Assembly: GCA_024638815.1 (NCBI GenBank)
Contig: JAHEJM010000020.1
Span: forward strand, 1-32,793
Origin: Acidimicrobiales bacterium
Lineage (GTDB): Bacteria; Actinomycetota; Acidimicrobiia; Acidimicrobiales; SZUA-35
Reading direction: 5' to 3'
Length of the DNA stretch: 32,793 bases
Position 1 is the stretch's first letter, and each line of letters begins with the position of its first letter. The notes beneath the pieces were generated by a model. The model had not been told where the DNA came from. It was given only the letters and a program-made list of their open reading frames with translations, and made no database searches. Made by a program: the position numbers and the translations under genes. This document shows positions 6,843 through 15,319 of the stretch, piece by piece.

Positions 6843-7753
6843 TGACAGTAGTGGCCCGGTTCGTGCTGGTCGCCACCGCGGCCGTCATGCTGGTTGCCGG
6901 CTGCGGCCGGGGTGAGGAACCGACCGGCGGGTCCGACGAGGCCGGGGTCAGGGTGGCCAGCTTCGACTTTGCCGAGAGCGAGCTGTTGGCCGAGCTGTAC
7001 GCCCAGGCCTTGGAGTCGGAATCCGTGCCGGTGACCCGCCTCGGCCAGGTCGGCCCCCGCGAGATCGTGGCTCCGGCCATGGAACTCGACCATATCGATG
7101 TCGTGGCCGAGTACCTGGGCACGGCGCTCCAGTATGCCGGTAGCACCGAGCCCAACCCCGACAGCGATTCGGCGTTCGAGGACCTGAATACCCGACTCGC
7201 TCCCAAGGACCTCGTAGCCCTCGCCCTGTCACCGGCCGAGGACAAGAACACCGTGGTGGTGACGGCCGAGGTGGCCGACGCGGGCCGGCTCGAGACCATC
7301 AGCGACCTCCGGTCGGTGGCGGACGGCTGGAAATTCGGCGGGCCGGCCGAGTGTCCCGACCGTCCGTTGTGCCTCGTCGGGTTGGAGAGCGTCTACGGCC
7401 TCCGGTTCTCCGACTTCGTGCCCCAGCGGTCATTGGCCTTCACCTCTGAGGCCCTGCGCCGGGGCGAGATCGATGCCGGGTTGATGTTCACCAGCGCGGC
7501 CGAGTTGGAAGCGAGCGATCTCGTCGAGCTGACCGATGATCTCCAGCTGCAGCCGGCCGAGAACATCGTGCCGGTGGTTCGTACCGAGGTCGTCCAGCAG
7601 TGGGGATCGTCGGTCACCGATCCGCTGGTCGCGGTGTCGGCCGCCCTCACCACAGACGAGCTGCGGGCCATGAATGTCCGGGTCGCCAAGGGAGACCCGG
7701 TTCCCGAAGTGGCGAGCGACTGGTTGCTGCGACACGAGCTGCTCGACCGCTAG
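6842..7753 (+). CDS. OpuAC/ProX-type betaine/choline-binding lipoprotein
   Basis: The 303-residue protein starts at GTG and has a clear lipoprotein signal: MTVVARFVLVATAAVMLVAG, then Cys21. The mature sequence follows the substrate-binding family for quaternary ammonium compounds: VRVASFDFAESELLAELYAQ, RLGQVGPREIVAPAMELDHI, DVVAEYLGTALQY, and later the lobe with RRGEIDAGLMFTS. The family feeds glycine betaine, choline or carnitine to an ABC importer. No permease or ATPase for this class is in the window, so this is an orphan receptor here. It diverges from the PAP2-kinase operon and converges with the MMPL gene: both stops lie in one CTAG, a four-base overlap. Confidence 0.85.
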   Translation: MTVVARFVLVATAAVMLVAGCGRGEEPTGGSDEAGVRVASFDFAESELLAELYAQALESESVPVTRLGQVGPREIVAPAMELDHIDVVAEYLGTALQYAGSTEPNPDSDSAFEDLNTRLAPKDLVALALSPAEDKNTVVVTAEVADAGRLETISDLRSVADGWKFGGPAECPDRPLCLVGLESVYGLRFSDFVPQRSLAFTSEALRRGEIDAGLMFTSAAELEASDLVELTDDLQLQPAENIVPVVRTEVVQQWGSSVTDPLVAVSAALTTDELRAMNVRVAKGDPVPEVASDWLLRHELLDR

Positions 7754-10644
7754 CCTGCCGGGTGGCCGGCTTGGGAATGGATGGCGGTGGCCCGGGAGTG
7801 CGGGTCGTACTCGTCGTGGGCGATTCCGGTCAGATCGAGCAGGTGCTGCCGCTCGGCCCCGGTTCGCCGTCTCGTGACCACCATGAGCACGCTGGGTAGC
7901 ACGAGCAGCGCCACCAGGAGCGAGAACACGATCATGACCGCGGTCAGCGTTCCGAAGGTGACGAAGATCGGCATGGGGGCGAAGGCCATGACGGTGAACC
8001 CGATGATGGACGACATGGCCGAGATGGCGAGGGCTCCGCCCGTTCCCTCGCCGGCCCGCCGGAGGGCGGGGAATCGGCTCGGTTCGTGTTCGAACTCCTC
8101 CCGGAACCTCATCGTGAAGTGAGTCGAGTAGTCGATGCCGACACCGACGGCGATGGCGGCGATGGTGGCGGTGACCACGTTGATCTTGTAGTCGGCCAGG
8201 TACATGAAACCGTAGACCCAGCCGACGACCAGCAGGATGGGTGTAACCGAGGCCAGGCCGTACTTGAGCGAGCGCATGAACACCGAGGCCAGCAGGGTAC
8301 AGAGCAACAGCGCTACCGGCAGGGCCAGCAGCATGGCGTCGGTGAAGGCGGCAAGCGTGTCCTGTCCCACGATCGTCTCACCCGAGACCCGGGCCGATGT
8401 CAGGCCGGCTCCCCCCGGGGAGGCCAGGAGTGAGTCGGCCGCCTCTTCGAGAGCCGATCGGGCGTCGAGAATGACGGCGTCCTCGGTCAGGGTCGGGATG
8501 CCGACCATGACCATGGTGGCGTAGTTGCCGGCCCCATCGGTCCACAGCAGCTCGGTCACGCTGTCGGCCGGGAAGGCGACAAACCCGTCGTCGGTGGTGA
8601 TGCCCTCGCTGAGCGCCAGATCGTAGATGGCAGCGATCTGGTCGGCGCCATCGGGCAGGCCGTCGCCGTCGGCGTCGGTAACCTCGATCCCGGCCGCCGC
8701 AGTCGCCGCCGGCGACGCCACTGCGGTACGGACAACGGTGACGGCGTTGTCGTGGACCGCGATCGCACCGTTCAGGTCCCTCGAGAGGTACGACTCGGCC
8801 GCCTCCGATTCGACCCGATCGAGTTCAGCCACCATCTCGTCGATGGCGACCAGTGCCGCCGGCTGAGTCAGATCGCCCTCGACGTAGACGAGGCCGGTGC
8901 CACCACCGCTGGTGCCACCGAAGTGGGTCTCCAGAAGGCCAAGGCTCTGGATGAAGTCGCTGTCTTCGGCGAAGAAGTCGCTGAAGGTGAACTCCGACTC
9001 GACCCGGGTGAAGCCGACGGCGCCGAGTATCGCCAGACCCACCGTGACGGGAATGGTGACCACCCGCCAGCGGGCCAGGAAGTGAACGACGGTACCGGCG
9101 GCCCGGAACCCGTGCCCGGCGCCCTTGATGACCTGGCCGGTGGGCCTCCCGTCCGCCTTCGCCTTGGCATAGATCCGCCTGGTCCACCGAATCGGTACAT
9201 AGACGAACAGGGGGACGAACACGACCAGCGCAGCGAAGCCGAGGACGGGCATGACAACGCTGAAAGTCACCAGTACGCCGGCGGCGATGGCCATGACGGC
9301 AAAACCGAACTTGTAGGGCAACATGAGGCCGCGATGAAGCGGTGGATCGCCGACCAGGTCCTCCACCCGCAGCTGCCACAGCGGAGCGATGATGCCGAGG
9401 AGGAAGAACCCGATAAGGAGGGCAATGGCGGTGCCGATACCGAACTGAACGATGGCTTGGATACCGGCCACTCCGTTCGAGACGAAGGCTGCAGCCGAGG
9501 AGATGGCGGCCAGAAGAAGAGCGGGGAACACAAGGGTCAGCCCTCGGGGGTAGGAGCGCTCCCGGGTGAGGCCGGCCACCTGTTGCTCCCGGGCCCGGCC
9601 GCTGGCATGGACGAAGAAGTCGACCCCGAAGGCGATCACCGAAATGGGGGCGATGAAGCCGAGGAGCATCCCGCCCTCGAAGCCGAGCAGGGTGAGGATC
9701 GCGTTGTACCACAGCATGGTGATGCTCAGGCCGACGGCCACCAGGGATGCGGCCCAGTAGGACCGCAGCAACGCCCCGACCAGCACCAGGATGAACACGA
9801 CCGACAGCAGGATGAAGGGAGCGGACTCGGCCAGCTGCTCCTCGGAGGTGAGATCGCCGTCGATGGCCACTCCATATGCCCGGTAGGCGGCCTGGTCGCC
9901 CTGCAGCACGGTTTGAACCTGGCGGAGGAACTCCTGGGCCTCGGGTCCGATCGGGCCGCTGTCGCCGGTTCCCCGGCCACCGAGGCCGGTCAGGTCGATG
10001 GCGACGGCCGCACTGAAGGCGGGGGCCTCCCAGATCACGAGCTCCTCGCCCCCCACCTCCCCTAACCGGCTGGTTGCCAGCTGGGAGAGGGTACCTCGGA
10101 GCGGTGTTCCCACCGATCCTTCACCGAGGATGGTGGCCAACGCCCGCTTCACATCGGCATCGGTCGCCGCCTCCAGGCCGCCCGGCAGTTCGGCGTCGAC
10201 CTTGTCGGCCAGCGAGAACACTCCGTCGACCTCCTCACCGAGATCGGGGCGGAACTCGGTGGCGAGATCGGAGCGGAGCTCGGCATCGGCCCGCAACGCG
10301 TCGGAGTTCTGTTTGAACTCGAGCAGCACGTCTCTGGTCAAGGCGTCGGGTTGGGCTCCGTCCTTGGCCTCGACGATGAAGAAGGCCCCGGCAATGGACG
10401 AGGCACTCTGGAACCGCTCGTCGACCAGGTCGAAGGTCTCGTAGATCTCACCGGACGGACTGAAATCGGGCTCCTCGGTCGCCCGGGAAGCGGCCAGGGG
10501 AGCGGCGACGACGGTCAGGATGGCGATGGCGATCGTCACCCACCGGACGTTGTCGCTCAACCGTTCGAACAGCGCAGCGCCCCGGTCACCGCTCCCGTCG
10601 GTTGTCGTCCCTCTGTTCTCGGGGGTTCTGATCTGTGTAGTCAC
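7750..10644 (-). CDS. MMPL/RND-superfamily membrane transporter
   Basis: The 964-residue protein has the two-fold RND layout: span 1 near residues 35-55, a large extracytoplasmic domain, a block of spans (VVFILVLVGALLRSYWAAS, then GFIAPISVIAFGVDFFVHA), and a second half with another soluble domain and closing spans (YKINVVTATIAAIAVGVGID, then YSTHFTMRFREEFE). The paired FGVDFFVHA and VGVGIDYSTHF segments match the family's sterol-sensing-like helices. MMPL proteins export lipids or other hydrophobic compounds. The second soluble domain carries DADGDGLPDGAD, a thrombospondin type 3-like calcium loop. The start is the GTG at 10644, which overlaps the partner gene's TGA as GTGA; the longer open frame upstream is the partner gene's shadow. 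Confidence 0.88.
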   Translation of the reverse strand: MTTQIRTPENRGTTTDGSGDRGAALFERLSDNVRWVTIAIAILTVVAAPLAASRATEEPDFSPSGEIYETFDLVDERFQSASSIAGAFFIVEAKDGAQPDALTRDVLLEFKQNSDALRADAELRSDLATEFRPDLGEEVDGVFSLADKVDAELPGGLEAATDADVKRALATILGEGSVGTPLRGTLSQLATSRLGEVGGEELVIWEAPAFSAAVAIDLTGLGGRGTGDSGPIGPEAQEFLRQVQTVLQGDQAAYRAYGVAIDGDLTSEEQLAESAPFILLSVVFILVLVGALLRSYWAASLVAVGLSITMLWYNAILTLLGFEGGMLLGFIAPISVIAFGVDFFVHASGRAREQQVAGLTRERSYPRGLTLVFPALLLAAISSAAAFVSNGVAGIQAIVQFGIGTAIALLIGFFLLGIIAPLWQLRVEDLVGDPPLHRGLMLPYKFGFAVMAIAAGVLVTFSVVMPVLGFAALVVFVPLFVYVPIRWTRRIYAKAKADGRPTGQVIKGAGHGFRAAGTVVHFLARWRVVTIPVTVGLAILGAVGFTRVESEFTFSDFFAEDSDFIQSLGLLETHFGGTSGGGTGLVYVEGDLTQPAALVAIDEMVAELDRVESEAAESYLSRDLNGAIAVHDNAVTVVRTAVASPAATAAAGIEVTDADGDGLPDGADQIAAIYDLALSEGITTDDGFVAFPADSVTELLWTDGAGNYATMVMVGIPTLTEDAVILDARSALEEAADSLLASPGGAGLTSARVSGETIVGQDTLAAFTDAMLLALPVALLLCTLLASVFMRSLKYGLASVTPILLVVGWVYGFMYLADYKINVVTATIAAIAVGVGIDYSTHFTMRFREEFEHEPSRFPALRRAGEGTGGALAISAMSSIIGFTVMAFAPMPIFVTFGTLTAVMIVFSLLVALLVLPSVLMVVTRRRTGAERQHLLDLTGIAHDEYDPHSRATAIHSQAGHPAG

Positions 10645-10859
10645 CGCTGGCGCTCCTTTGTCGAGGTGTCGAAGCTGACGATCTCGATGCCGAGGTCGCG
10701 CAGCCGGTCGAGCAGGCCGTGGAGGCTGGATTGGTCGACATACCGACCCTCGAGCACGGTGCCCGAGGCGGTTGTCGTCTGGGTCATATCGTCGAACCCA
10801 TCGACGAACGCGTCCCCGAGCCGACCATGGACCACGATTCGGTACGTTCCTTGTCTCAC
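10641..10859 (-). CDS. Small conserved protein paired with the MMPL transporter
   Basis: A 72-residue soluble protein: VRQGTYRIVVHGRLGDAFVD, then GFDDMTQTTTASGTVLEG and QSSLHGLLDRLRDLGIEIVS. Its alternating strands and helix look like a small ACT-like or ferredoxin-like fold, and I recall similar short proteins in actinobacteria, without an assigned function. The start chosen is GTG 10859 because GGAG lies eight bases upstream; an open frame continues further but reads as noise. Its stop overlaps the MMPL start, so it is coupled and may regulate or assist the transporter from the cytoplasm. Confidence 0.7.
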   Translation of the reverse strand: MRQGTYRIVVHGRLGDAFVDGFDDMTQTTTASGTVLEGRYVDQSSLHGLLDRLRDLGIEIVSFDTSTKERQR

Positions 10860-10965
10860 GGCGTCTCCAGTGCTCGATTTCACCTCGTAGCGTCGATCCC
10901 ACCCGGGTGGTACCGCATGACCCCGCACCGAAACAGCCCCGGGGGGTAGGCGGCGAGCCGCTCGC

Positions 10966-10994
10966 TTTACACCGGCGGGCAGTCGGTCTAGCGT
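10966..10994 (+). promoter_or_regulatory. Promoter for the LuxR-family regulator
   Basis: TTTACA at 10966-10971 and TAGCGT at 10989-10994 are separated by 17 bp, a close fit to a housekeeping -35/-10 pair. They lie about 30 bp before the AAAGGAGG ribosome site (11013-11020) and the ATG at 11026. Confidence 0.5.
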
Positions 10995-11025
10995 TTTCGG
11001 TAGATGCCCTCTAAAGGAGGGGTCG

Positions 11026-13266
11026 ATGGCCCACGAACCCCGCCAAACAGATCGGGAGAGACTGCTTACGGCGACCAAGCTCGACCCGCCGGTGGTGCCA
11101 GTCGGCCTCATCGACCGGCCCGGCCTCGTTGGACGCCTGATCGAGCCGACGGCTTCTCTGGTTTTGATCGACGCTCCGGCAGGCTGGGGAAAGACAAGCC
11201 TGATTGCTTCGTGGGCAGCGGCCGAGGGCGAGGCCCGACCGCTGGCCTACCTCCGGCTCGGCCCGGAGGACGATGACCTCGAGTCCTTTTGGGCCTATGT
11301 CGTCGCTGCCGTCTGCAGCGTCGATCAGCGGATGGGCGCTGATATAGACCACATGAACACCCCGACCGGTATCGATCCGGCTCGATCGCTTGTCCCGGCG
11401 ATGATCAACTGCCTTCATGATCACGACGACGCCATCGTGCTCGTGCTGGACGACTACCACGTCGTCACCGACACCCAGATCCATCGGACCGTGGACTACC
11501 TCATCGAAAACCGGCCTCACTGCCTGCAGATCGCCATCGCCACCCGGTCCGACCCTCCGCTGGCCCTCTCCCGTCTGCGGGCTGCAGGGTCATTGATCGA
11601 GGTTCGGGCCGCCGATCTCCGCCTGTCGGTCGTTGAGGCTCAGCAGCTTCTGGCCGAGCGATTCGGGCTGATGATCGAACGTGAACAGGTCGCCGTACTG
11701 TGCGAACGGACCGAGGGTTGGCCGGCCGGAATCCACCTAGCCGGTTTGTCGATGACGTCCGATCCCGACCCGGCCGGCTTCATCACCTCGTTCGCCGGTG
11801 ACGACCGGAACATCGCCGACTACCTCACGAGCGAAGTGCTCCGCCGGCAACCCGAGAAACGGAAGGAGTTCCTGCTCAGGACATCGGTCGTGGACGAGTT
11901 CACCGCCGAGCTTTGTGATCATCTGCTTCAGTCAACCGGTTCCGGCGGGATTCTGGAGGAACTCGAGCACGAGAATCTCTTCCTGGTGGCGCTCGACACC
12001 CGGCGCCAATGGTTCCGTTACCACAACCTTTTCCGTGACTGGCTCCGTCACAATCACCGGGTGGGAGCCGGACACGACGAGATCCGCAGCCTGCATCGGC
12101 GAGCCGCCGACTGGTTGCTGCAATACGATCTGGCGGACCGCGCCGTCGGTCATCTCGTGGCCGCCGGCGACGTGGCCGCGGCTGCGGCCACCATGGAGAG
12201 CCTGCTTCGTGGGCTTCCGCTCGTCAACCATGTTCCGGTCCGGAAGTGGCTGAAGGCCGTTCCCGATGAGATCGCCTCGACTCATCCCGCCGTCTGCATG
12301 GCCCGAGTATCCCTGGCGGTGGCCGTAGGAGACGTTGACGGAGCAGGCTTGTTCGGCGGCCTGCTCAATGAGGCGCTCGACACGATCGACGATTCTCATG
12401 AGATCGAGAAACTCAGTTCACAGGCCAGGGTCTTCCACGCCCTTGTGTCCTCGATCGGGGACGATACTGCGGGAGCGGAACGGCAGCTTCGGGCCATACT
12501 CGACGACGAGGATCCGACCCAGTCGACCCCGGCAGCCTATGCCGAGGGGTTGCTGGGGATGACACTGCTGCGGACCAGCGGAGCTGAAGCCGCACTTCAT
12601 CATCTGAGGGACGGTTCCCTGGCCCGCCGTCGGCTGTCGATCACCGACGGGGGTGTGACGGCCCATCTTGCCGCTGCCTACGGCGGACTGGGCCAGTGGC
12701 GTAGGGCCGAAGAGGTGGCCGACGAGGCGTTTGCCCTTCCGACCCCGAGCGGATCGAGATACCCGGCCACGTTGGCCGCCCACTTCGCCATGGCCCAGGT
12801 TCACCGCCATCGGGGTCGGGACGACGAGGCCCGAGCCGAAGCTCAAGCCGGGCTCGACCTGGCCCGGTCGTGGGTTCAACCGAGTCTCGTATCCTGGGGC
12901 TGCGTCGTGATGGCCGGTGTGGAGCGCAGCCGAGATCGTCGACGCCGGCTCCTGGCCGAAGCGACGAAGCTCTTGGGCCAGTGCGATCGCAACTCCAGCG
13001 TCGGTCGGCAGATCGCGGCGGCCGAGCGGGAGCTGGCCACGTCGTGGCCGGCGGCATCGGGCGAACCGATGGTCGACACGTTGACAAAACGAGAGATCGA
13101 GGTCCTCCGGCTGTTCCGGGGCGACCTGCCGCTTCGGGCCATCGCCGGTGAGTTGTACATCAGCCACAACACTGCCAAGGGACACGCTAGGGCTATCTAT
13201 CAGAAACTGGGCGTGAACTCTCGGGCCGAGGCGGTGTCGGTGGCGGCCGGGGCGGGGCTGATTTAA
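11026..13266 (+). CDS. MalT-like LuxR-family transcriptional regulator with large ATPase
   Basis: The 746-residue protein is a STAND-type activator. It has a Walker A near 50-58 (DAPAGWGKTS), a Walker B near 137-143 (IVLVLDDYHVV), the ATPase helical region with CERTEGWPAGIHLAGLS, a long helical-repeat sensor region (about 340-680), and a C-terminal LuxR helix-turn-helix (about 686-746) with LTKREIEVLRLF and YISHNTAKGHARAIYQKLGV. Such proteins bind ATP and an inducer, oligomerise and activate transcription. The ribosome site AAAGGAGG is near perfect. A PAP2 gene begins three bases after its stop, so both share a transcript. The inducer and targets are unknown; the divergent MMPL pair is the obvious neighbouring candidate target. 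Confidence 0.92.
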   Translation: MAHEPRQTDRERLLTATKLDPPVVPVGLIDRPGLVGRLIEPTASLVLIDAPAGWGKTSLIASWAAAEGEARPLAYLRLGPEDDDLESFWAYVVAAVCSVDQRMGADIDHMNTPTGIDPARSLVPAMINCLHDHDDAIVLVLDDYHVVTDTQIHRTVDYLIENRPHCLQIAIATRSDPPLALSRLRAAGSLIEVRAADLRLSVVEAQQLLAERFGLMIEREQVAVLCERTEGWPAGIHLAGLSMTSDPDPAGFITSFAGDDRNIADYLTSEVLRRQPEKRKEFLLRTSVVDEFTAELCDHLLQSTGSGGILEELEHENLFLVALDTRRQWFRYHNLFRDWLRHNHRVGAGHDEIRSLHRRAADWLLQYDLADRAVGHLVAAGDVAAAAATMESLLRGLPLVNHVPVRKWLKAVPDEIASTHPAVCMARVSLAVAVGDVDGAGLFGGLLNEALDTIDDSHEIEKLSSQARVFHALVSSIGDDTAGAERQLRAILDDEDPTQSTPAAYAEGLLGMTLLRTSGAEAALHHLRDGSLARRRLSITDGGVTAHLAAAYGGLGQWRRAEEVADEAFALPTPSGSRYPATLAAHFAMAQVHRHRGRDDEARAEAQAGLDLARSWVQPSLVSWGCVVMAGVERSRDRRRRLLAEATKLLGQCDRNSSVGRQIAAAERELATSWPAASGEPMVDTLTKREIEVLRLFRGDLPLRAIAGELYISHNTAKGHARAIYQKLGVNSRAEAVSVAAGAGLI

Positions 13267-13269
13267 CCG

Positions 13270-13962
13270 ATGACCGGGCCGTTCGCCACTCGCCGCTCCC
13301 TCCCGACACCTCTCGGTCTGACCATCGTGATCGTCGCCACGGTGGTGGCGGTGGGCTCGTCACTGGTCGCCGTCGATGGACGGGTGCCGGGGTGGGAGGA
13401 GGACGGACTGCGATTCATCAACCGCTGGCCCGACTGGCTCGAACCCGGTGTGTGGGTGCTGCAGCAGGTCGGTGTCCTGTTGGCCCCGCTCGTCGCCGGG
13501 CTGGTGGTGGCACGGTACACCCGCAACTGGTGGCACCTCCTGCCCTTCGCCCTGATCCTGCCACTCAAGTTGGGGATCGAGAAGGCGGTCGTCAAACAGC
13601 TGGTCGACCGGGAACGCCCCTTCGTGTCCGTGGGCCCGGACATCACGGTCCGGGGGCCGGCGTTCGATGGCCCCAGCTTTCCCTCGGGCCACGCCACCAC
13701 GGCGTTCGCCACGGCCGTGCTCCTGTGCGCGTTCCTTCCCCGCCGGTGGTGGCCACTCCCCCTGAGCTGGGCCGCGCTCGTTGGCATTGCCCGCCTGTAC
13801 TACGGAGAACACAACGTGCTCGACGTAGTCGCCGGAGCCGCCATAGGAACCGGGTTCGCCGCAATCCTATGGCTGGTCGTGGTGAACCGGCTCTTCGAGC
13901 GGGAGTCACACTCAGCCCCAACGGCCACCGGTGATCGGGAACAGCCGACATCGAGCCCCTGA
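13270..13962 (+). CDS. PAP2-family membrane phosphatase (rightward copy)
   Basis: The 230-residue protein has an intact PAP2 active site: KQLVDRERP (109-117), FPSGHAT (137-143) and ARLYYGEHNVLD (174-185). About six spans are visible, with a basic N-terminus and a hydrophilic tail. It would dephosphorylate a lipid phosphate at the membrane. It begins three bases after the MalT-like regulator stop without its own clear ribosome site, so translation is probably coupled. This is the third PAP2 fold in 10 kb and the second with complete catalytic residues. Confidence 0.88.
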   Translation: MTGPFATRRSLPTPLGLTIVIVATVVAVGSSLVAVDGRVPGWEEDGLRFINRWPDWLEPGVWVLQQVGVLLAPLVAGLVVARYTRNWWHLLPFALILPLKLGIEKAVVKQLVDRERPFVSVGPDITVRGPAFDGPSFPSGHATTAFATAVLLCAFLPRRWWPLPLSWAALVGIARLYYGEHNVLDVVAGAAIGTGFAAILWLVVVNRLFERESHSAPTATGDREQPTSSP

Positions 13963-13986
13963 TCCGCATGTCGCCCGGCCTCCAGG

Positions 13987-14361
13987 TCAGCCCAGATGTA
14001 GATCTCTGCGGTTGAGCAGGGCGATTGCGGGTAGCACCGGGATTGCGGTTAACGTAGCCAGTGCCGCATGGTGGCCTCACGGCATACCGGTGACCAGCGG
14101 ATTCTCGGTCAGGTAGTAGTAGAAGGGCGACCAGCGAGGCCAGTCGGCCGGCTGCTCGCTCAAAGGGAAGAAGGCGTTCACCAGGTACAGGGCCAGGGCC
14201 AGCCCCATCGAGACATACACCGACGGCGCCACCCGGCCGGTTGCGGCGGACAGGACCAAGGTCACCGCCCCGAACAACAACCCGAGAAGAGTGGCCAGAG
14301 CCGACCCAGCGGCAGCGTTGATTGCGTTCATGCCCAAATCGGAGATCCAGGAGCCACCCAT
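13987..14361 (-). pseudogene. ABC-2-type permease, C-terminal remnant with nonsense codon
   Basis: The frame encodes the last half of an ABC-2 permease: LATLLGLLFGAVTLVLSAAT, then VYVSMGLALALYLVNAF, the SPFYYYLTENPL segment, and after a TGA (14077-14079) GHHAALATLTAIPVLPAIAL with the usual NRRDL ending. In relatives the position of the TGA normally holds Trp, so a TGG-to-TGA change is likely. The first half of the protein is absent upstream of 14361. It faces away from the intact ABC genes to its right and is not part of that transporter. Confidence 0.65.
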
Positions 14362-14534
14362 GACCCCATCCTCACCGGGAGGCAGCGCCGCCTGGACGTA
14401 TCGTGGCCGGCGTTCGCCCCTACGGCCGACGGAATCTGGTGGCCCCCGGCGAAGGATGGGACCTTCGGCTCTTCGGTTCCGCCGTCGGACGAATTAACGA
14501 TAGAACCAAGGCGATCGACGGAGGGCTGAAGGTG

Positions 14535-15314
14535 ATGGCCGGTTTCGCAGGTATCACGACCGAACAGGACAGCGGTCCACAGGCTGCCGGCACCATGGCA
14601 GCGACCGCAACGAGGCTTACGAAGTTGTACGGCGAGGGCAACACCCAGGTCGTGGCCCTCGACGCCGTCGATATCGGCTTCGAGGCCGGCAAGTTGACGG
14701 CCATCATGGGCCCCTCGGGCTCGGGGAAATCGACGCTGCTGCATTGCGTCGCCGGTCTGGACTCGGTGACCGACGGGGAGGTGAGGGTGGGGGACACCCT
14801 GATCTCCGACCTTTCCGACCAGGAGCTGACCCTGCTGCGTCGTGACCGGATGGGCTTCATCTTCCAGGCCTTCAACCTGGTCCCGAACCTGACTGCCGAG
14901 GAGAACATTCTCCTACCCCTGCTCCTCGGGGGTCGTGAGCCCGATCCGGAGTGGCAGAAGCGCGTCATCGACAGTCTGGGCCTCGATGAGCGATTGCATC
15001 ATCGACCCGATGAGCTTTCGGGCGGGCAGCAGCAACGGGTCGCGGTGGCCCGAGCATTGATGAGCCGACCAGCCATCATCTATGCCGACGAGCCGACCGG
15101 AAACCTCGATACCAACAGCGGTCAGGAGGTACTCGGGTTCCTGCGCCGAGCGGTCGATGATTGGGGCCAGACGGTGGTGATGGTCACCCATGATCCTGGG
15201 GCCGCCTCGCATGCTGACCTCGTTGTGTTCCTTCGCGATGGTCAGCTGGTAGGGAGGCTCGAGAAGCCGACGCCTGATCTGGTCCTCGACAGGATCAGGG
15301 CGCTGGAGGCCTGA
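14535..15314 (+). CDS. ABC transporter ATP-binding protein, MacB/LolD-like
   Basis: The 259-residue ATPase powers the permease that follows. It shows Walker A GPSGSGKST (59-67), the Q-loop in FIFQAFNLVPNLT, the signature LSGGQQQRVAVARAL, Walker B IIYADEPTGNLD and the H-loop VTHD. This motif set is typical of the LolD/MacB/FtsE group that works with FtsX-type permeases in lipoprotein, lipid or peptide extrusion. The start at 14535 is preferred because GGAGGG lies nine bases upstream; an internal ATG at 14595 would also give a complete domain but has no ribosome site. The stop is five bases before the permease ATG. Confidence 0.92.
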   Translation: MAGFAGITTEQDSGPQAAGTMAATATRLTKLYGEGNTQVVALDAVDIGFEAGKLTAIMGPSGSGKSTLLHCVAGLDSVTDGEVRVGDTLISDLSDQELTLLRRDRMGFIFQAFNLVPNLTAEENILLPLLLGGREPDPEWQKRVIDSLGLDERLHHRPDELSGGQQQRVAVARALMSRPAIIYADEPTGNLDTNSGQEVLGFLRRAVDDWGQTVVMVTHDPGAASHADLVVFLRDGQLVGRLEKPTPDLVLDRIRALEA

Positions 15315-15319
15315 TCCCC

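Noticed and set aside
8752-10065. 437-codon plus-strand frame opposite the MMPL gene
   Set aside because: Asp/Gly/Glu-rich antisense shadow; the MMPL protein on the other strand has conserved transmembrane motifs.
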